From Alcanivorax nanhaiticus (GTDB lineage: Bacteria > Pseudomonadota > Gammaproteobacteria > Pseudomonadales > Alcanivoracaceae): a stretch of 64,000 nucleotides of DNA. The stretch is from positions 1-64,000 of the forward strand of contig NZ_ARXV01000008.1 in the NCBI RefSeq assembly GCF_000756665.1. Reading direction: 5' to 3'. The notes under the pieces are model-generated. The model did no database searches. It saw only the letters and a list, made by a program, of their open reading frames with translations, and was not told the origin of the DNA. The stretch's first letter is position 1, and every line of letters begins with the position of its first letter. Positions 54,413-63,260 of this stretch are shown piece after piece. The position numbers and the translations under genes are program-made.

Positions 54413-55078
54413 TTATATAGCCAACTTCATTGTGTATCCACCCCTGTTGAATGGCTCAGCCACAAATGCCTTAACCTCTTCATCGCTCATGACCTGGTCG
54501 GCAGTCCATATAAATTGCTGGGGTAGCGACTTATTACTAATAGTGATCTTGTTTGCGAATTGCGCCATAGGCCGCGCAATTCCCAACTTATGATGCAGAA
54601 ACCCAGTAACTTCATACACCCCCTTGTAGATGGTATAAATGTACACCGAAGGCTTATTCACAGGCACTTTCTGCGGATCCTTAGGCAAGATCGTTCCCTC
54701 ACCGAAAACGCTAGACAGCTCCGTCTCAAATTCTTCGGTACTATGCATTATGGCTGGCATTTTTGGCTCAGGCAGAAGGCCATTCTCCATACGCAACTCC
54801 AAACTCATATGTATTGGCACATTGCCACCATGCGTTTTCTCTTGCTCAGGCGTTTGTATGATGATCATTATCGGAGTGTTAAGACCTTGATCCTCATACG
54901 GATAATATCCCTTTTGCTTTTTATATTCCTTGACCGCCAAATCAATCTGAAGCAGATGATCTAATCGAATTTTATCAAAGTCCTCCTGCATCGGTTTGTA
55001 GGTTCCTCCTTCCCAGCTAGCACAGGAAACAAGCACCGAAGCAAACATCAGAGTAAGCAATAACTTTATATAGTTCAT
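54413..55078 (-). CDS. Hypothetical lipoprotein
   Basis: 221-residue protein; the signal peptide ends in lipobox LVSC (Cys 19). The mature part has YYPYEDQGLNTPIMIIIQTPEQE and ends TMKLAI; I recognise no domain. Base composition is clearly more AT-rich than the housekeeping genes, with AT-ending codons, which suggests acquisition from elsewhere. First of four consecutive minus-strand lipoprotein genes (counted from the left). Confidence 0.65.
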   Translation of the reverse strand: MNYIKLLLTLMFASVLVSCASWEGGTYKPMQEDFDKIRLDHLLQIDLAVKEYKKQKGYYPYEDQGLNTPIMIIIQTPEQEKTHGGNVPIHMSLELRMENGLLPEPKMPAIMHSTEEFETELSSVFGEGTILPKDPQKVPVNKPSVYIYTIYKGVYEVTGFLHHKLGIARPMAQFANKITISNKSLPQQFIWTADQVMSDEEVKAFVAEPFNRGGYTMKLAI

Positions 55079-55199
55079 ATATATCCCTGGAAAGTCTTAA
55101 CGATCATGACCACCGGTGCCACCGGCGGCCAGGCCTCCCATTTACCAAAGCAGACGCGAGTGAAAAATTGGAGACATGACCGACATTATCGCGACATCT

Positions 55200-56849
55200 T
55201 CAAAATCCAGAGAAGTTGTCACCGATATGAAATTGTGGCTCAGAGCGCTGTTCATTCTCGAACCCTTCTTGTACTTCCCACCCTTCAATCAGCGACGAAA
55301 TCGTTTCCGAAAATGCGGAAATATCATTCAGCGCCAATGCGCCATCCAGGTACACCGCACGCGTAAACCAGGTCATCTCCGAGCTATCGCCACAGCCGAA
55401 TGATGTTCTGTCCCAACGCGCAGAAGCCAGAATGACATTGCTGTCCGTTGCAAGGCTGTCAATCCACTGTCCTGAGTAGCAGGCAGACAACACCATTACC
55501 ATTCGAGGAATATCCGCAGCATCCAGCATGGCCCGAAAATCCGCAGGCATGAGGTCTGGCAACAGCATTCCCGGAGCCTTTAACGCAAAGTCACCGCCTT
55601 TCCCGCCGTGACTCGCCATATGGACAAACAGCAGATCTTCGTCAGGATCCATCACTTCACCAAGGCGCCGCAATGCCTTGGCAATAGAAGTCGTTGTCGC
55701 CAGGGGATAGCGCTCGTAATGCCGACTATTGAGCAGAATAATGCCTCGGTCACCCACGCCATACTTTTGTTGTAATACCCTCTTGGCAACATCAATATCG
55801 CGGGGAAAAACGTCATCGCTAGCGTCTCCCCCAACAATCAAATAGTAAACATCCTGGTGGCCCGGCCGTTGTGCAGGAATCGCATCAATCGCCCGGCGGA
55901 GACGATCGCTATCGTTATCCAGAATCTTCTGCACCACTTGCTGGCGCACTTCTTTTGGCGATGGCTCGCCCTCTTCCACAAAATCACCGCGATACCATGT
56001 TCCCTTTCGGATGGTCTTCTTGCCGGTTTCCTCATCTACCTTGGTATAGGTGACAACACCTTTCGGTCTGCCGTACTCAAAGGCACCTTCGACACGACTA
56101 CCATTGGCCTTGCTCAGAACGCCCTGGCCATGGAAGCTTCCGTACTCAAATTCACCGCTATAGTGAATTCCTGCCAGAGATTGATACTCACCTTCACCAT
56201 GGAAAGACCAGCCACTGAAGCCACCGCGATAGGTATTCCCCTCACGCTTGTAGCTGCCCTCAACTATCTCACCCTGCTCAAATAGCCCTTCGTAAACACC
56301 ACCTTCTTCATCGTGATAGGTTCCCTGTCCATTCCAGAGCCAGTCTTCAAACTCCCCTTCGTATCGCCACGATTCTCCAGGCGCGCTAGCACTCGCATGG
56401 ACAGGCACATCGTCCTTGAAGGTTCCCTCAATTGACGAACCGTCCGGATGAGTAAAAATACCCTCTCCGTTAAACATATCGTCGGAAAACTCACCCTTGT
56501 AGACACCGTTTGGCGTAGTTAACTCACCGTAACCTTCAAAATGCCCCTCGGAGAAATACCCGACATAGCGCCATTTGTTGCTAGCCAGCTCGCCCTTTCC
56601 CTCAAAGCGGCCGTTTTCGAAATTACCCTGATAGTATTCCTGATCGTCATAGCGCAGCGTGCCCTGACCTTCAAACAAGCCATCGACAACCTCACCTTCA
56701 TAGACACTGCCATCCGGAAGTCTGGCATCAGGGGCAAGACGCAATGGTGCCTGGCATCCAGCGAGCGAAAAGATAAGGAAATATACAGCCAGATGCGAGA
56801 TCATGGCGTTTCTGTTTGCTCTAACCGAAGCTGATAATGTCTTGAGCAT
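55200..56849 (-). CDS. MORN-repeat / C13 (legumain-like) peptidase lipoprotein
   Basis: 549 residues from ATG 56849 (GGGG seven bases upstream; ATG 56855 also possible; numbering here from the latter). Lipobox SLAGC at Cys34. Residues about 48-298 are ten or eleven MORN repeats of the form Y-x-G-x-F-x-x-G-x-x-x-G-x-G, for example YEGEFEDWLWNGQGTY and YSGEFEYGSFHGQGVL. Residues about 335-530 form a C13 caspase-like peptidase: YYLIVGGDASDDVFPRDID, His416 in HMASHGGKGGDF and Cys459 in VLSACYSGQW. Lipid-anchored and probably periplasmic. Homologues occur in pseudomonads as far as I recall; function unknown. Confidence 0.88.
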   Translation of the reverse strand: MLKTLSASVRANRNAMISHLAVYFLIFSLAGCQAPLRLAPDARLPDGSVYEGEVVDGLFEGQGTLRYDDQEYYQGNFENGRFEGKGELASNKWRYVGYFSEGHFEGYGELTTPNGVYKGEFSDDMFNGEGIFTHPDGSSIEGTFKDDVPVHASASAPGESWRYEGEFEDWLWNGQGTYHDEEGGVYEGLFEQGEIVEGSYKREGNTYRGGFSGWSFHGEGEYQSLAGIHYSGEFEYGSFHGQGVLSKANGSRVEGAFEYGRPKGVVTYTKVDEETGKKTIRKGTWYRGDFVEEGEPSPKEVRQQVVQKILDNDSDRLRRAIDAIPAQRPGHQDVYYLIVGGDASDDVFPRDIDVAKRVLQQKYGVGDRGIILLNSRHYERYPLATTTSIAKALRRLGEVMDPDEDLLFVHMASHGGKGGDFALKAPGMLLPDLMPADFRAMLDAADIPRMVMVLSACYSGQWIDSLATDSNVILASARWDRTSFGCGDSSEMTWFTRAVYLDGALALNDISAFSETISSLIEGWEVQEGFENEQRSEPQFHIGDNFSGF

Positions 56850-56982
56850 TTTCATACCCCGAATCCCTGACTGTTACTTTCCTGCTTGCCAGACAAATAT
56901 AGATTTTCTGACATTACTAGTCAGCTCTGGATTCTGTAATCAGTTTCATCATACAAGCCCCAAGGCCTTTGCTTCTTTGTGA

Positions 56983-57357
56983 TCAGTTCAAGCGAACCAA
57001 GTCACCCTCAACCTCGATGCAGTTGTATGGTTCCGGCAGTCCAAAAAAACTACCTGGCTTATTCTTTTGCACCTGATCAATCCTCACATTGATCAAAAGA
57101 TCCCCATCGACACCTTTATCCTGGCCATCTTTAATCGCACTATCCATTGCCCTCTGGAGACGAGAGTCATTTGGCTTGTGGCCAACCCTATGGCAATCCT
57201 CCCCTCGAACTCTTGTTGCAGTGCTTGAGTCGTAGTCGAGCTTCCTGACATTAAAACTGGAGGCAGCTGTAAACTGCCCGAGTCTGTACTCTGGAGACTG
57301 CACCGCACATCCTCCCATCAGAATGACAATAAACAAAACTACACTTGCTCTTATCAA
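56983..57357 (-). CDS. Hypothetical small lipoprotein
   Basis: 124 residues; signal peptide with lipobox LMGGC (Cys 17). The mature part contains VRGEDCHRVG and RLQRAMDSAIKDGQDKGVDGDLLIN and ends YNCIEVEGDLVRLN, with two further Cys that could form a disulfide. A distant similarity to TRL/YbjQ-like small lipoproteins is possible but not convincing. AT-rich like its neighbours; 126 bp upstream of the MORN gene, same strand. Confidence 0.6.
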   Translation of the reverse strand: MIRASVVLFIVILMGGCAVQSPEYRLGQFTAASSFNVRKLDYDSSTATRVRGEDCHRVGHKPNDSRLQRAMDSAIKDGQDKGVDGDLLINVRIDQVQKNKPGSFFGLPEPYNCIEVEGDLVRLN

Positions 57358-57544
57358 AACACGCCCCCACTTTTTTCTTGATGGTTATTTTTTAACTATC
57401 TTTACTCGAAGAGACAGAAGATCGAACCTCTTTTCTCCCTCCCCATACCCCAATAAAAAACAACCCTAACTCAACCACTTACAAATTTATGTAAGCCATA
57501 TCCTACAAATTCCACTTGCTTACAGATAAAACCGGCTTAGATGC
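57358..57544. other. AT-rich intergenic stretch
   Basis: Markedly AT-rich DNA with several poly-T and poly-A runs, between the small lipoprotein start and the NlpC/P60 stop. It likely contains the promoter of the lipoprotein genes to its left; no gene seen. Confidence 0.5.
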
Positions 57545-58078
57545 CTACCGCCCCACCAACCGCCTCGCCTGCCAATACCGCTTCCGCCAATACGGATTCC
57601 CCAACGATGACTGCATAACGCCATTACTCACCGAGGCATGCAGAAACGCCTCATCGCCCAGGTAAATTCCCACATGCCGATTGCCGCGAGCCAGGCGGAA
57701 GAACACCAGGTCGCCTACTGCAAGTTGGTTACGGGCAACAGGTTCGCCTTCTTTCAATAATTCAGCCGTGGTGCGGGGCACTTTCATGTTCAGTTGCGAG
57801 AGGAAGGTGATGTAGACGAAGCCGGAGCAGTCCACGCCTTTGGTGCTGAGGCCGCCGTAGCGGTAGGGGACGCCTTGCCAGTCTTCTTTTTGGGCGAGGA
57901 GGCTGTTGAGGAGGAAGTTTTCGGAGGTGAGGAGTTCGGCGGTGGTGTTGTCGTCTTTTGGGGGTTGGGGTTGGGATTCCTGGACAGGGGGAGCGAGTTT
58001 TGTGGCGCAGGCGCTTAACGCAATGCAGAGGAGCATCGTTGCAGAGGGTTTTGAGTGGGAGAACGGTTCAAAGGGCAT
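57545..58078 (-). CDS. NlpC/P60 family lipoprotein endopeptidase
   Basis: 177 residues; lipobox LSAC near residue 24 after the signal helix MLLCIALSAC (ATG 58036 is an alternative start). The NlpC/P60 domain has catalytic Cys in GLSTKGVDCSGFVY, His in GNRHVGIYLGDEAFLHAS and WYRKRYW-like end PYWRKRYWQARRLVG. It cleaves gamma-D-Glu to diaminopimelate bonds in peptidoglycan, as in E. coli NlpC/Spr. GC content returns to normal here. Confidence 0.92.
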   Translation of the reverse strand: MPFEPFSHSKPSATMLLCIALSACATKLAPPVQESQPQPPKDDNTTAELLTSENFLLNSLLAQKEDWQGVPYRYGGLSTKGVDCSGFVYITFLSQLNMKVPRTTAELLKEGEPVARNQLAVGDLVFFRLARGNRHVGIYLGDEAFLHASVSNGVMQSSLGNPYWRKRYWQARRLVGR

Positions 58079-58402
58079 GGGGAGTTGGTGATTGCTGACT
58101 TATTGTGTCTGGCAACAATCAATGGGGAAGGTTCCGGGGAAACACCTACCGGTGTACTGGGCAAGTGGGCCATTGCCCTGAACCTTTGCCATGCAAGCAT
58201 GGGCTCCCACAGAAGATCAGATGCCCCGCTTCGCGAGGCGAAGCCCCTGGAAGGGAGCGCCTACAGCATCGGGCAGGGCTTTCTGTAGGAGCGCCGCTTG
58301 AGGCGCGAATGCGAGGCTTGGCAGTACGATCTTTTTAAATCGATACTTCACTTGGGCTCAGGTTCGCGCCTCAAGCGGCGCTCCTACAGAGGGCTTCGCG
58401 GC
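58079..58402. repeat. Gene-free 324 bp with REP-like copies and a perfect 27-bp inverted repeat
   Basis: A partial REP-like copy (inverted GTGGGAGCCC, about 58190-58212) is followed by a compact element of 107 bp: CTGTAGGAGCGCCGCTTGAG and seven more bases (58283-58309) pair perfectly with 58363-58389 around a 53-base AT-richer centre. It ends 14 bp from the rpe stop codon and could terminate or protect rpe mRNA. Confidence 0.8.
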
Positions 58403-59077
58403 TTACGCCTGGGCGAGTTCTTCGCGCATTTGCTGGATGACGGTGGCGTAGTCGTCTTTGCCGAAGATGGCGGAGCCGGCCACGAAGGTGTCGGCGCCGG
58501 CGGCGGCGACTTCGCGGATGTTCTTTTCGGAGACGCCGCCGTCCACTTCCAGGCGGATGTCGTAGCCGCTGGCGTCGATCATCTGGCGCACAGCGCGGGT
58601 CTTGTCCAGGGTGGACGGGATGAACTTCTGGCCACCGAAGCCGGGGTTCACGCTCATCAGCAGGATCATGTCCAGTTTGTCCATCACGTATTCCAGGCAG
58701 TCCGGGCGAGTGGCAGGGTTGAGTACCAGGCCGGCTTTGCAGCCGTGGCTCTTGATCAGCTGCAGGGAGCGGTCCACGTGCTGGCTGGCTTCCGGGTGGA
58801 AGGTGATGTAGCTGGCGCCGGCTTCGGCAAACATGCCGATCAGGTCGTCCACCGGGCTGACCATCAGGTGCACGTCGATGGGGGCGGTGATGCCGTGGTC
58901 GCGCAGGGCCTTGCACACCATGGGGCCGATGGTGAGGTTGGGCACGTAGTGGTTGTCCATCACGTCGAAATGGATCACGTCTGCCCCGGCGGCCAGTACG
59001 TTATCGCACTCTTCGCCCAGGCGAGCGAAGTTGGCGGCCAGAATGGAGGGGGCGATCAGGTAATCCTGCTTGGGCAT
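58403..59077 (-). CDS. rpe: Ribulose-phosphate 3-epimerase
   Basis: 224-residue TIM-barrel enzyme of the pentose phosphate pathway. Motifs: [36 protein letters not shown] (metal-binding His/Asp), [20 protein letters not shown] and [14 protein letters not shown] 59077 follows GAGGAA; the longer frame runs into the heptamer element. In many relatives rpe sits next to gph-trpE; here it is separate. Confidence 0.97.
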   Translation of the reverse strand: MPKQDYLIAPSILAANFARLGEECDNVLAAGADVIHFDVMDNHYVPNLTIGPMVCKALRDHGITAPIDVHLMVSPVDDLIGMFAEAGASYITFHPEASQHVDRSLQLIKSHGCKAGLVLNPATRPDCLEYVMDKLDMILLMSVNPGFGGQKFIPSTLDKTRAVRQMIDASGYDIRLEVDGGVSEKNIREVAAAGADTFVAGSAIFGKDDYATVIQQMREELAQA

Positions 59078-59103
59078 GAGTATTCCTCGGTAAAGCCAGT
59101 GGC

Positions 59104-59187
59104 GAGTGACGAGTTTCGAGTTGCGAAAGGAAAGATCAAAAGCGCCGGTTTGGCCTTTCGACACTCGTGACTCGCAACTCGTCACTT
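59104..59187. repeat. GAGTTTC-family inverted heptamer element
   Basis: GAGTGAC, GAGTTTC, GAGTTGC (59104-59124), inner GAAAGGAAAGATC, then GACACTC, GTGACTC, GCAACTC, GTCACTT (59160-59187). Close behind it a REP-like GCGGTCGAACGACCGCTCCTACA (59197-59219, hairpin GCGGTCG/CGACCGC) ends near the murU stop codon. Confidence 0.78.
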
Positions 59188-59230
59188 TCGATTCATCGCG
59201 GTCGAACGACCGCTCCTACAAATTTTGTTC

Positions 59231-59896
59231 TCAGCGTTGGGTCAGTAGCCGATCCAGTTCGTCCAGACGTTCCGGGGTGCCGATGTCCCACCACTGGCCT
59301 TGGTGGTGCTCGCCGCTGGCGGTGTCTTCCGCCATGGCGGCGCGCAGCAGCGGGGCCAGTTTGGCTTCGCCTTCCGGCAGCGCGGCAAACAGGGCCGGAT
59401 CAAAGCGGCCGATGCCGGCGTAGGTGTGTCTGGGCTCGGCATTATCGCGCAACCGGCCCCCTTCTGTCAGATGGAAATCGCCCGTGGGGTGATGCTCGGG
59501 GTTATCCACCAACAGCAGATGGACGGGGTCGGGACGCTCCGCAAGCAACGGCTGGAAGTCGAAATCGGTCCAGATATCGCCATTGACCAGCAGGAAGGGC
59601 TCATCACCCAGCAGCGGCAGGGCGCGCTTGATGCCGCCCGCGGTTTCCAGCGGGGTGCCTTCGTGGGACCAGGCGATGGGGATGCCGTAACGGCTGCCGT
59701 CGCCCAGAGCGTCGGCCAGCTTGTCGCCAAGCCAGCCGCTGTTGATCACCAGGGAATCGATGCCGGCATCGCGCAATTTTTCGATATGGTATTCGATCAG
59801 TGCCTTGCCACCTGCCTTCAGCAGGGGCTTGGGGGTGTGATCGGTGAGGGGCCGCATGCGCGTACCGTAGCCGGCGGCCAGGATCATGGCCTTCAC
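59231..59896 (-). CDS. murU: N-acetylmuramate alpha-1-phosphate uridylyltransferase
   Basis: 221-residue sugar nucleotidyltransferase of the Pseudomonas-type cell-wall recycling route, making UDP-MurNAc. GTG 59896 gives VKAMILAAGYGTRMRPLT, the nucleotide-binding start; KPLLKAGGKALIEYHI, LLVNGDIWTDFDF and WWDIGTPERLDELD follow. The start overlaps the amgK stop by four bases (GTGA). The AmgK-MurU bypass can give fosfomycin tolerance in species that have it. Confidence 0.94.
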   Translation of the reverse strand: MKAMILAAGYGTRMRPLTDHTPKPLLKAGGKALIEYHIEKLRDAGIDSLVINSGWLGDKLADALGDGSRYGIPIAWSHEGTPLETAGGIKRALPLLGDEPFLLVNGDIWTDFDFQPLLAERPDPVHLLLVDNPEHHPTGDFHLTEGGRLRDNAEPRHTYAGIGRFDPALFAALPEGEAKLAPLLRAAMAEDTASGEHHQGQWWDIGTPERLDELDRLLTQR

Positions 59897-60891
59897 TCGT
59901 TGTCCTCGATCTCGTCCAGCACCCACTGCAGGTCCGCCAGCTCCGGGCGACGGGCAATCACGGTACGCAGGTAGGCGAAGAACCGCGGCACATCGCCCAG
60001 ATAAGTGGGCTTGCCATCACGGTGACAGATGCGGGCAAAGATACCGATCACCTTGATATGGCGCTGAGCGCCCATCAGGTCGCAATCACGCAGGAAGTCA
60101 TCGAAGGCGTCCGGCACCGGCAGCCCGGCGGCTAGGGCTTTCTGGTGGTACTGGCGCAGCCAGCCCTGCACACGTTCATCCGGCCAGCTCAGGAAGGCAT
60201 CCTTGAACAGGCTGATCACGTCATAGGTGATGGGCCCGGCCACCGCATCCTGGAAATCGATCACGCCCGGGTTGGGCTCGGAGACCATCAGGTTACGGGG
60301 CATGTAGTCGCGGTGTACGAACACCCTGGACTGGGCCAGGGCAACGTTAATGAGCAGATCGAAGACCTTGTCCAGACGCTGACGCAGCTCACCGGTGATC
60401 ACCATGTCGCGGTGGCGGAACAGGTACCACTGGGGGAACAGCTCCAGTTCACGCTGCAGCAGGGCCTCGTCATACTCTGGCAGCCCCTCGGCGCGGGTAT
60501 GCAACTGCATGGTGATGAGGGTATCGATGGCGGCGGCATACCAGTCATCGGCATTGGCCTCATTGAGCGCCTTCAGCCAGGTCTGGGTGCCCATGTCGGA
60601 GAGCAGCAGAAAGCCCTGGGCCAGATCCTGCAGAAGGATATCAGGCACATGCACACCGGCCTCTTTCAGGCGCTCAGCCACATCGATAAAGGGGCGGCAA
60701 TCTTCCTGCTCCGGGGGAGCATCCATGGCGATCAGGGTCTGACCGGCGTGCTCATAGCGAAAATAGCGGCGAAAACTGGCGTCGGCGGAGGCCGGTACGC
60801 CCTCAAGGGTAGCGCCAAGGTGAGCGCTCACCCACTTGTCCAGTGCCTGCTTACGCAGATCTACGTGAGAATTACTTTTATCAGGCTGCAT
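59893..60891 (-). CDS. amgK: N-acetylmuramate/N-acetylglucosamine 1-kinase
   Basis: 332-residue phosphotransferase of the aminoglycoside-phosphotransferase fold that phosphorylates recycled MurNAc and GlcNAc at C1. Catalytic loop VFVHRDYMPRNLMV and metal-binding GVIDFQDAVAGPITYD are clear. ATG 60891 follows AAGGAAGGC. Divergent from lptD with about 90 bp between the starts, as in Pseudomonas. Confidence 0.94.
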   Translation of the reverse strand: MQPDKSNSHVDLRKQALDKWVSAHLGATLEGVPASADASFRRYFRYEHAGQTLIAMDAPPEQEDCRPFIDVAERLKEAGVHVPDILLQDLAQGFLLLSDMGTQTWLKALNEANADDWYAAAIDTLITMQLHTRAEGLPEYDEALLQRELELFPQWYLFRHRDMVITGELRQRLDKVFDLLINVALAQSRVFVHRDYMPRNLMVSEPNPGVIDFQDAVAGPITYDVISLFKDAFLSWPDERVQGWLRQYHQKALAAGLPVPDAFDDFLRDCDLMGAQRHIKVIGIFARICHRDGKPTYLGDVPRFFAYLRTVIARRPELADLQWVLDEIEDNE

Positions 60892-60980
60892 TGCCTTCCT
60901 TGTTCCATTACACTGCCGCATTTACCGCACAGGATGTCCGTGCGGTGCAAAACGGCCTTTTTACCTGTTCTGAGCAGCTG

Positions 60981-63260
60981 ATGCCACTGCCCACACAACG
61001 AATTCTACTACCCGTCCTGCTGATGCTGGCCGGGGCCAGTGCCGCGGATAACGACCTTAACTGGGTTGACCGCGAAGAAATGGCCACGTTCCCGCCGGTG
61101 CAGCAACGCATCCTGCCGGACTGGTGTGGCGGCATGTATTACAACCCCAGTGTAGGCCTGCCCGTTGAGGGTAGCGATACTGTGGTAACCGCCGATTACT
61201 CGACCCTGACCCAGGACGGCCTGATCTCACTGGATGGCGATGTCCAGATCGAACAGCCTGGGCGCCGGATTACCACCGACAGCGCCCGGCTGGACCAGTC
61301 TACCGGGAAATACGAGCTGGAAAGCGGCATGCGCCTGGAAAGCGACCAGGCCACCTTTATTGCCGACAACATGAGCGGCCAGACACGCCGCCGGGAAGGT
61401 ACCCTGCAGGGTGTTCGTTACTCCCTGTTCGACATCTCCTCCCGTGGCAGCGCCGACTACATCACCATCCAGGACAACACCACCACTATCACCAATGGCA
61501 GCTATACCACCTGTGCTCCCGGTTCCAACGGCTGGTCGCTGCATGGCAAGCGCATCTTCCTAGATCGCGACAAGGGCTGGGGGGAAGCCGAGAATGTGGT
61601 GCTCAAGGTAAAAAGCACCCCGGTGTTCTGGCTGCCGTGGATCACCTTCCCTATTGATGATCGGCGCAAGACCGGCCTGCTGTTCCCCACCATCAGCATT
61701 GGCGATGCCAACGGACTGGATATTTCCCAGCCGGTTTATATCAATATCCATCCACAGATGGATGCCACCCTGGCGCCCCGCTACATTGACGGGCGAGGCA
61801 GCGGCATTGATTCCGAGTTCCGCTATCTCACACCGCTGGGTAAGGGCGACATCAGCTACGGAATTCTCTTCAGCGACCGCAAGTTCGACGATGAGGACCG
61901 CGAGGTGGCCCGCTGGACCCATGACGGCAACGTGGGCCGCTGGAACCTGAAAACCGACTTCAACTACGTCTCCGACGACTTCTATTTCAAGGATCTGGAT
62001 ACCGGGTTGGAGATCAGCTCCCAGACCCACCTGCCACGCCTGGCCGAGGCCCGTTATTACGGCCGTACCTGGCAGGTGCTGGGGAGGATGCAATCCTGGC
62101 AGACCATCGACCCCACCCTGGCCGATGAAGACCTGCCCTACCGCCGCCTGCCCCAATTGCAGCTTTCCGGCGATCCCACCCTGTATGGGCCGTTAAAGGG
62201 GCTCTGGCTCTCGGATTTCACCGCCTTCGACCGCAGCAGTACCGATGACAGCGGCAAGGCAACGGGACTGCGCGGCCATATGGCCCCTGCGCTCAGCCTG
62301 CGTATGCAGAATACCTGGGGCTATCTGGAACCCCGTGGCCGCGTCTACCACACCCGTTATCAGCTGGACGACGTGCCCGCAGGTGAAGAAGAAAGCCCGG
62401 AACTGACTACCTGGGGCGCCAGCGTGGATACCGGCCTGACCTTCGAGCGCCCGGGCAACTGGTTCGGTACCAGTTACACCCAGACCCTGGAGCCGCGCCT
62501 GTTTTTCAACAAGGTAGCCTATGAAGATCAGAGCGAGCTGCCCAACTTCGACAGCCGCGAGCTGACCTTCTCCTATAATGCCCTGTTTCGCGAAAACCGC
62601 TTTATCGGCTATGACCGGATTGGTGATGAGGAGAAGCTGGCCCTCGGTCTGACCAGCCGCTTCCTGCATGACGCCTCCGGGCGTGAACAACTCCGTCTGC
62701 GGGTAGCCCAGGGTTTCTATTTCGATGACCGCAGGGTACTGACAGACGACCCTCTGGAAGACCCCACCGATGACCAGACCCCGCTGGTGGGGGACGCCCG
62801 GTGGAACTTTGCCAGCGATTGGTACCTCTACACTGAAGCGCAGTGGGATCTGGAAGAGAATGAGCGCGAGCGCTCCAATTTCCAGATTGGCTACAACGAT
62901 CGCGAGCGGCGGGTGTTCAACGTGGGCTACCATGACCGCCCCGCCGACGATATTCAGGAATCGGAGATCAGCGCGATTCTTCCGGTCCACCGGCACTGGC
63001 GCGTAGTCGGCCGCTGGATGTATGACCTGGAAAACAAACGCACACTGGAAACCATGGCCGGTGCGGAATACCGCAACTGCTGCTGGAAACTGCGCCTGCT
63101 TAGCCAGCGCGAGCTCACCGATGAAGACGGTGACGGCGATCTGGAAGGCGACAGTACTATCTGGTTCCAGATTCAGATGATTGGCCTGGGTGGCTTTGGC
63201 GGGCAGGTGGATTCCCTGCTGGAACGCAGCATCCCGGGATACAGGAGAGAATATGAATAA
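60981..63260 (+). CDS. lptD: LPS-assembly outer-membrane protein LptD
   Basis: 759-residue essential protein that inserts lipopolysaccharide into the outer leaflet. Signal peptide (about residues 1-21), then an OstA-type jellyroll (TADYSTLTQDGLISLDGDVQIE) and a large beta-barrel with LWLPWITFPIDDRRKTGLL-like strands. Four cysteines stand as in E. coli: C49, C178 and the adjacent C700-C701, which form the interdomain disulfides. The open frame upstream of ATG 60981 overlaps amgK. The stop overlaps the surA start by eight bases. Confidence 0.97.
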   Translation: MPLPTQRILLPVLLMLAGASAADNDLNWVDREEMATFPPVQQRILPDWCGGMYYNPSVGLPVEGSDTVVTADYSTLTQDGLISLDGDVQIEQPGRRITTDSARLDQSTGKYELESGMRLESDQATFIADNMSGQTRRREGTLQGVRYSLFDISSRGSADYITIQDNTTTITNGSYTTCAPGSNGWSLHGKRIFLDRDKGWGEAENVVLKVKSTPVFWLPWITFPIDDRRKTGLLFPTISIGDANGLDISQPVYINIHPQMDATLAPRYIDGRGSGIDSEFRYLTPLGKGDISYGILFSDRKFDDEDREVARWTHDGNVGRWNLKTDFNYVSDDFYFKDLDTGLEISSQTHLPRLAEARYYGRTWQVLGRMQSWQTIDPTLADEDLPYRRLPQLQLSGDPTLYGPLKGLWLSDFTAFDRSSTDDSGKATGLRGHMAPALSLRMQNTWGYLEPRGRVYHTRYQLDDVPAGEEESPELTTWGASVDTGLTFERPGNWFGTSYTQTLEPRLFFNKVAYEDQSELPNFDSRELTFSYNALFRENRFIGYDRIGDEEKLALGLTSRFLHDASGREQLRLRVAQGFYFDDRRVLTDDPLEDPTDDQTPLVGDARWNFASDWYLYTEAQWDLEENERERSNFQIGYNDRERRVFNVGYHDRPADDIQESEISAILPVHRHWRVVGRWMYDLENKRTLETMAGAEYRNCCWKLRLLSQRELTDEDGDGDLEGDSTIWFQIQMIGLGGFGGQVDSLLERSIPGYRREYE

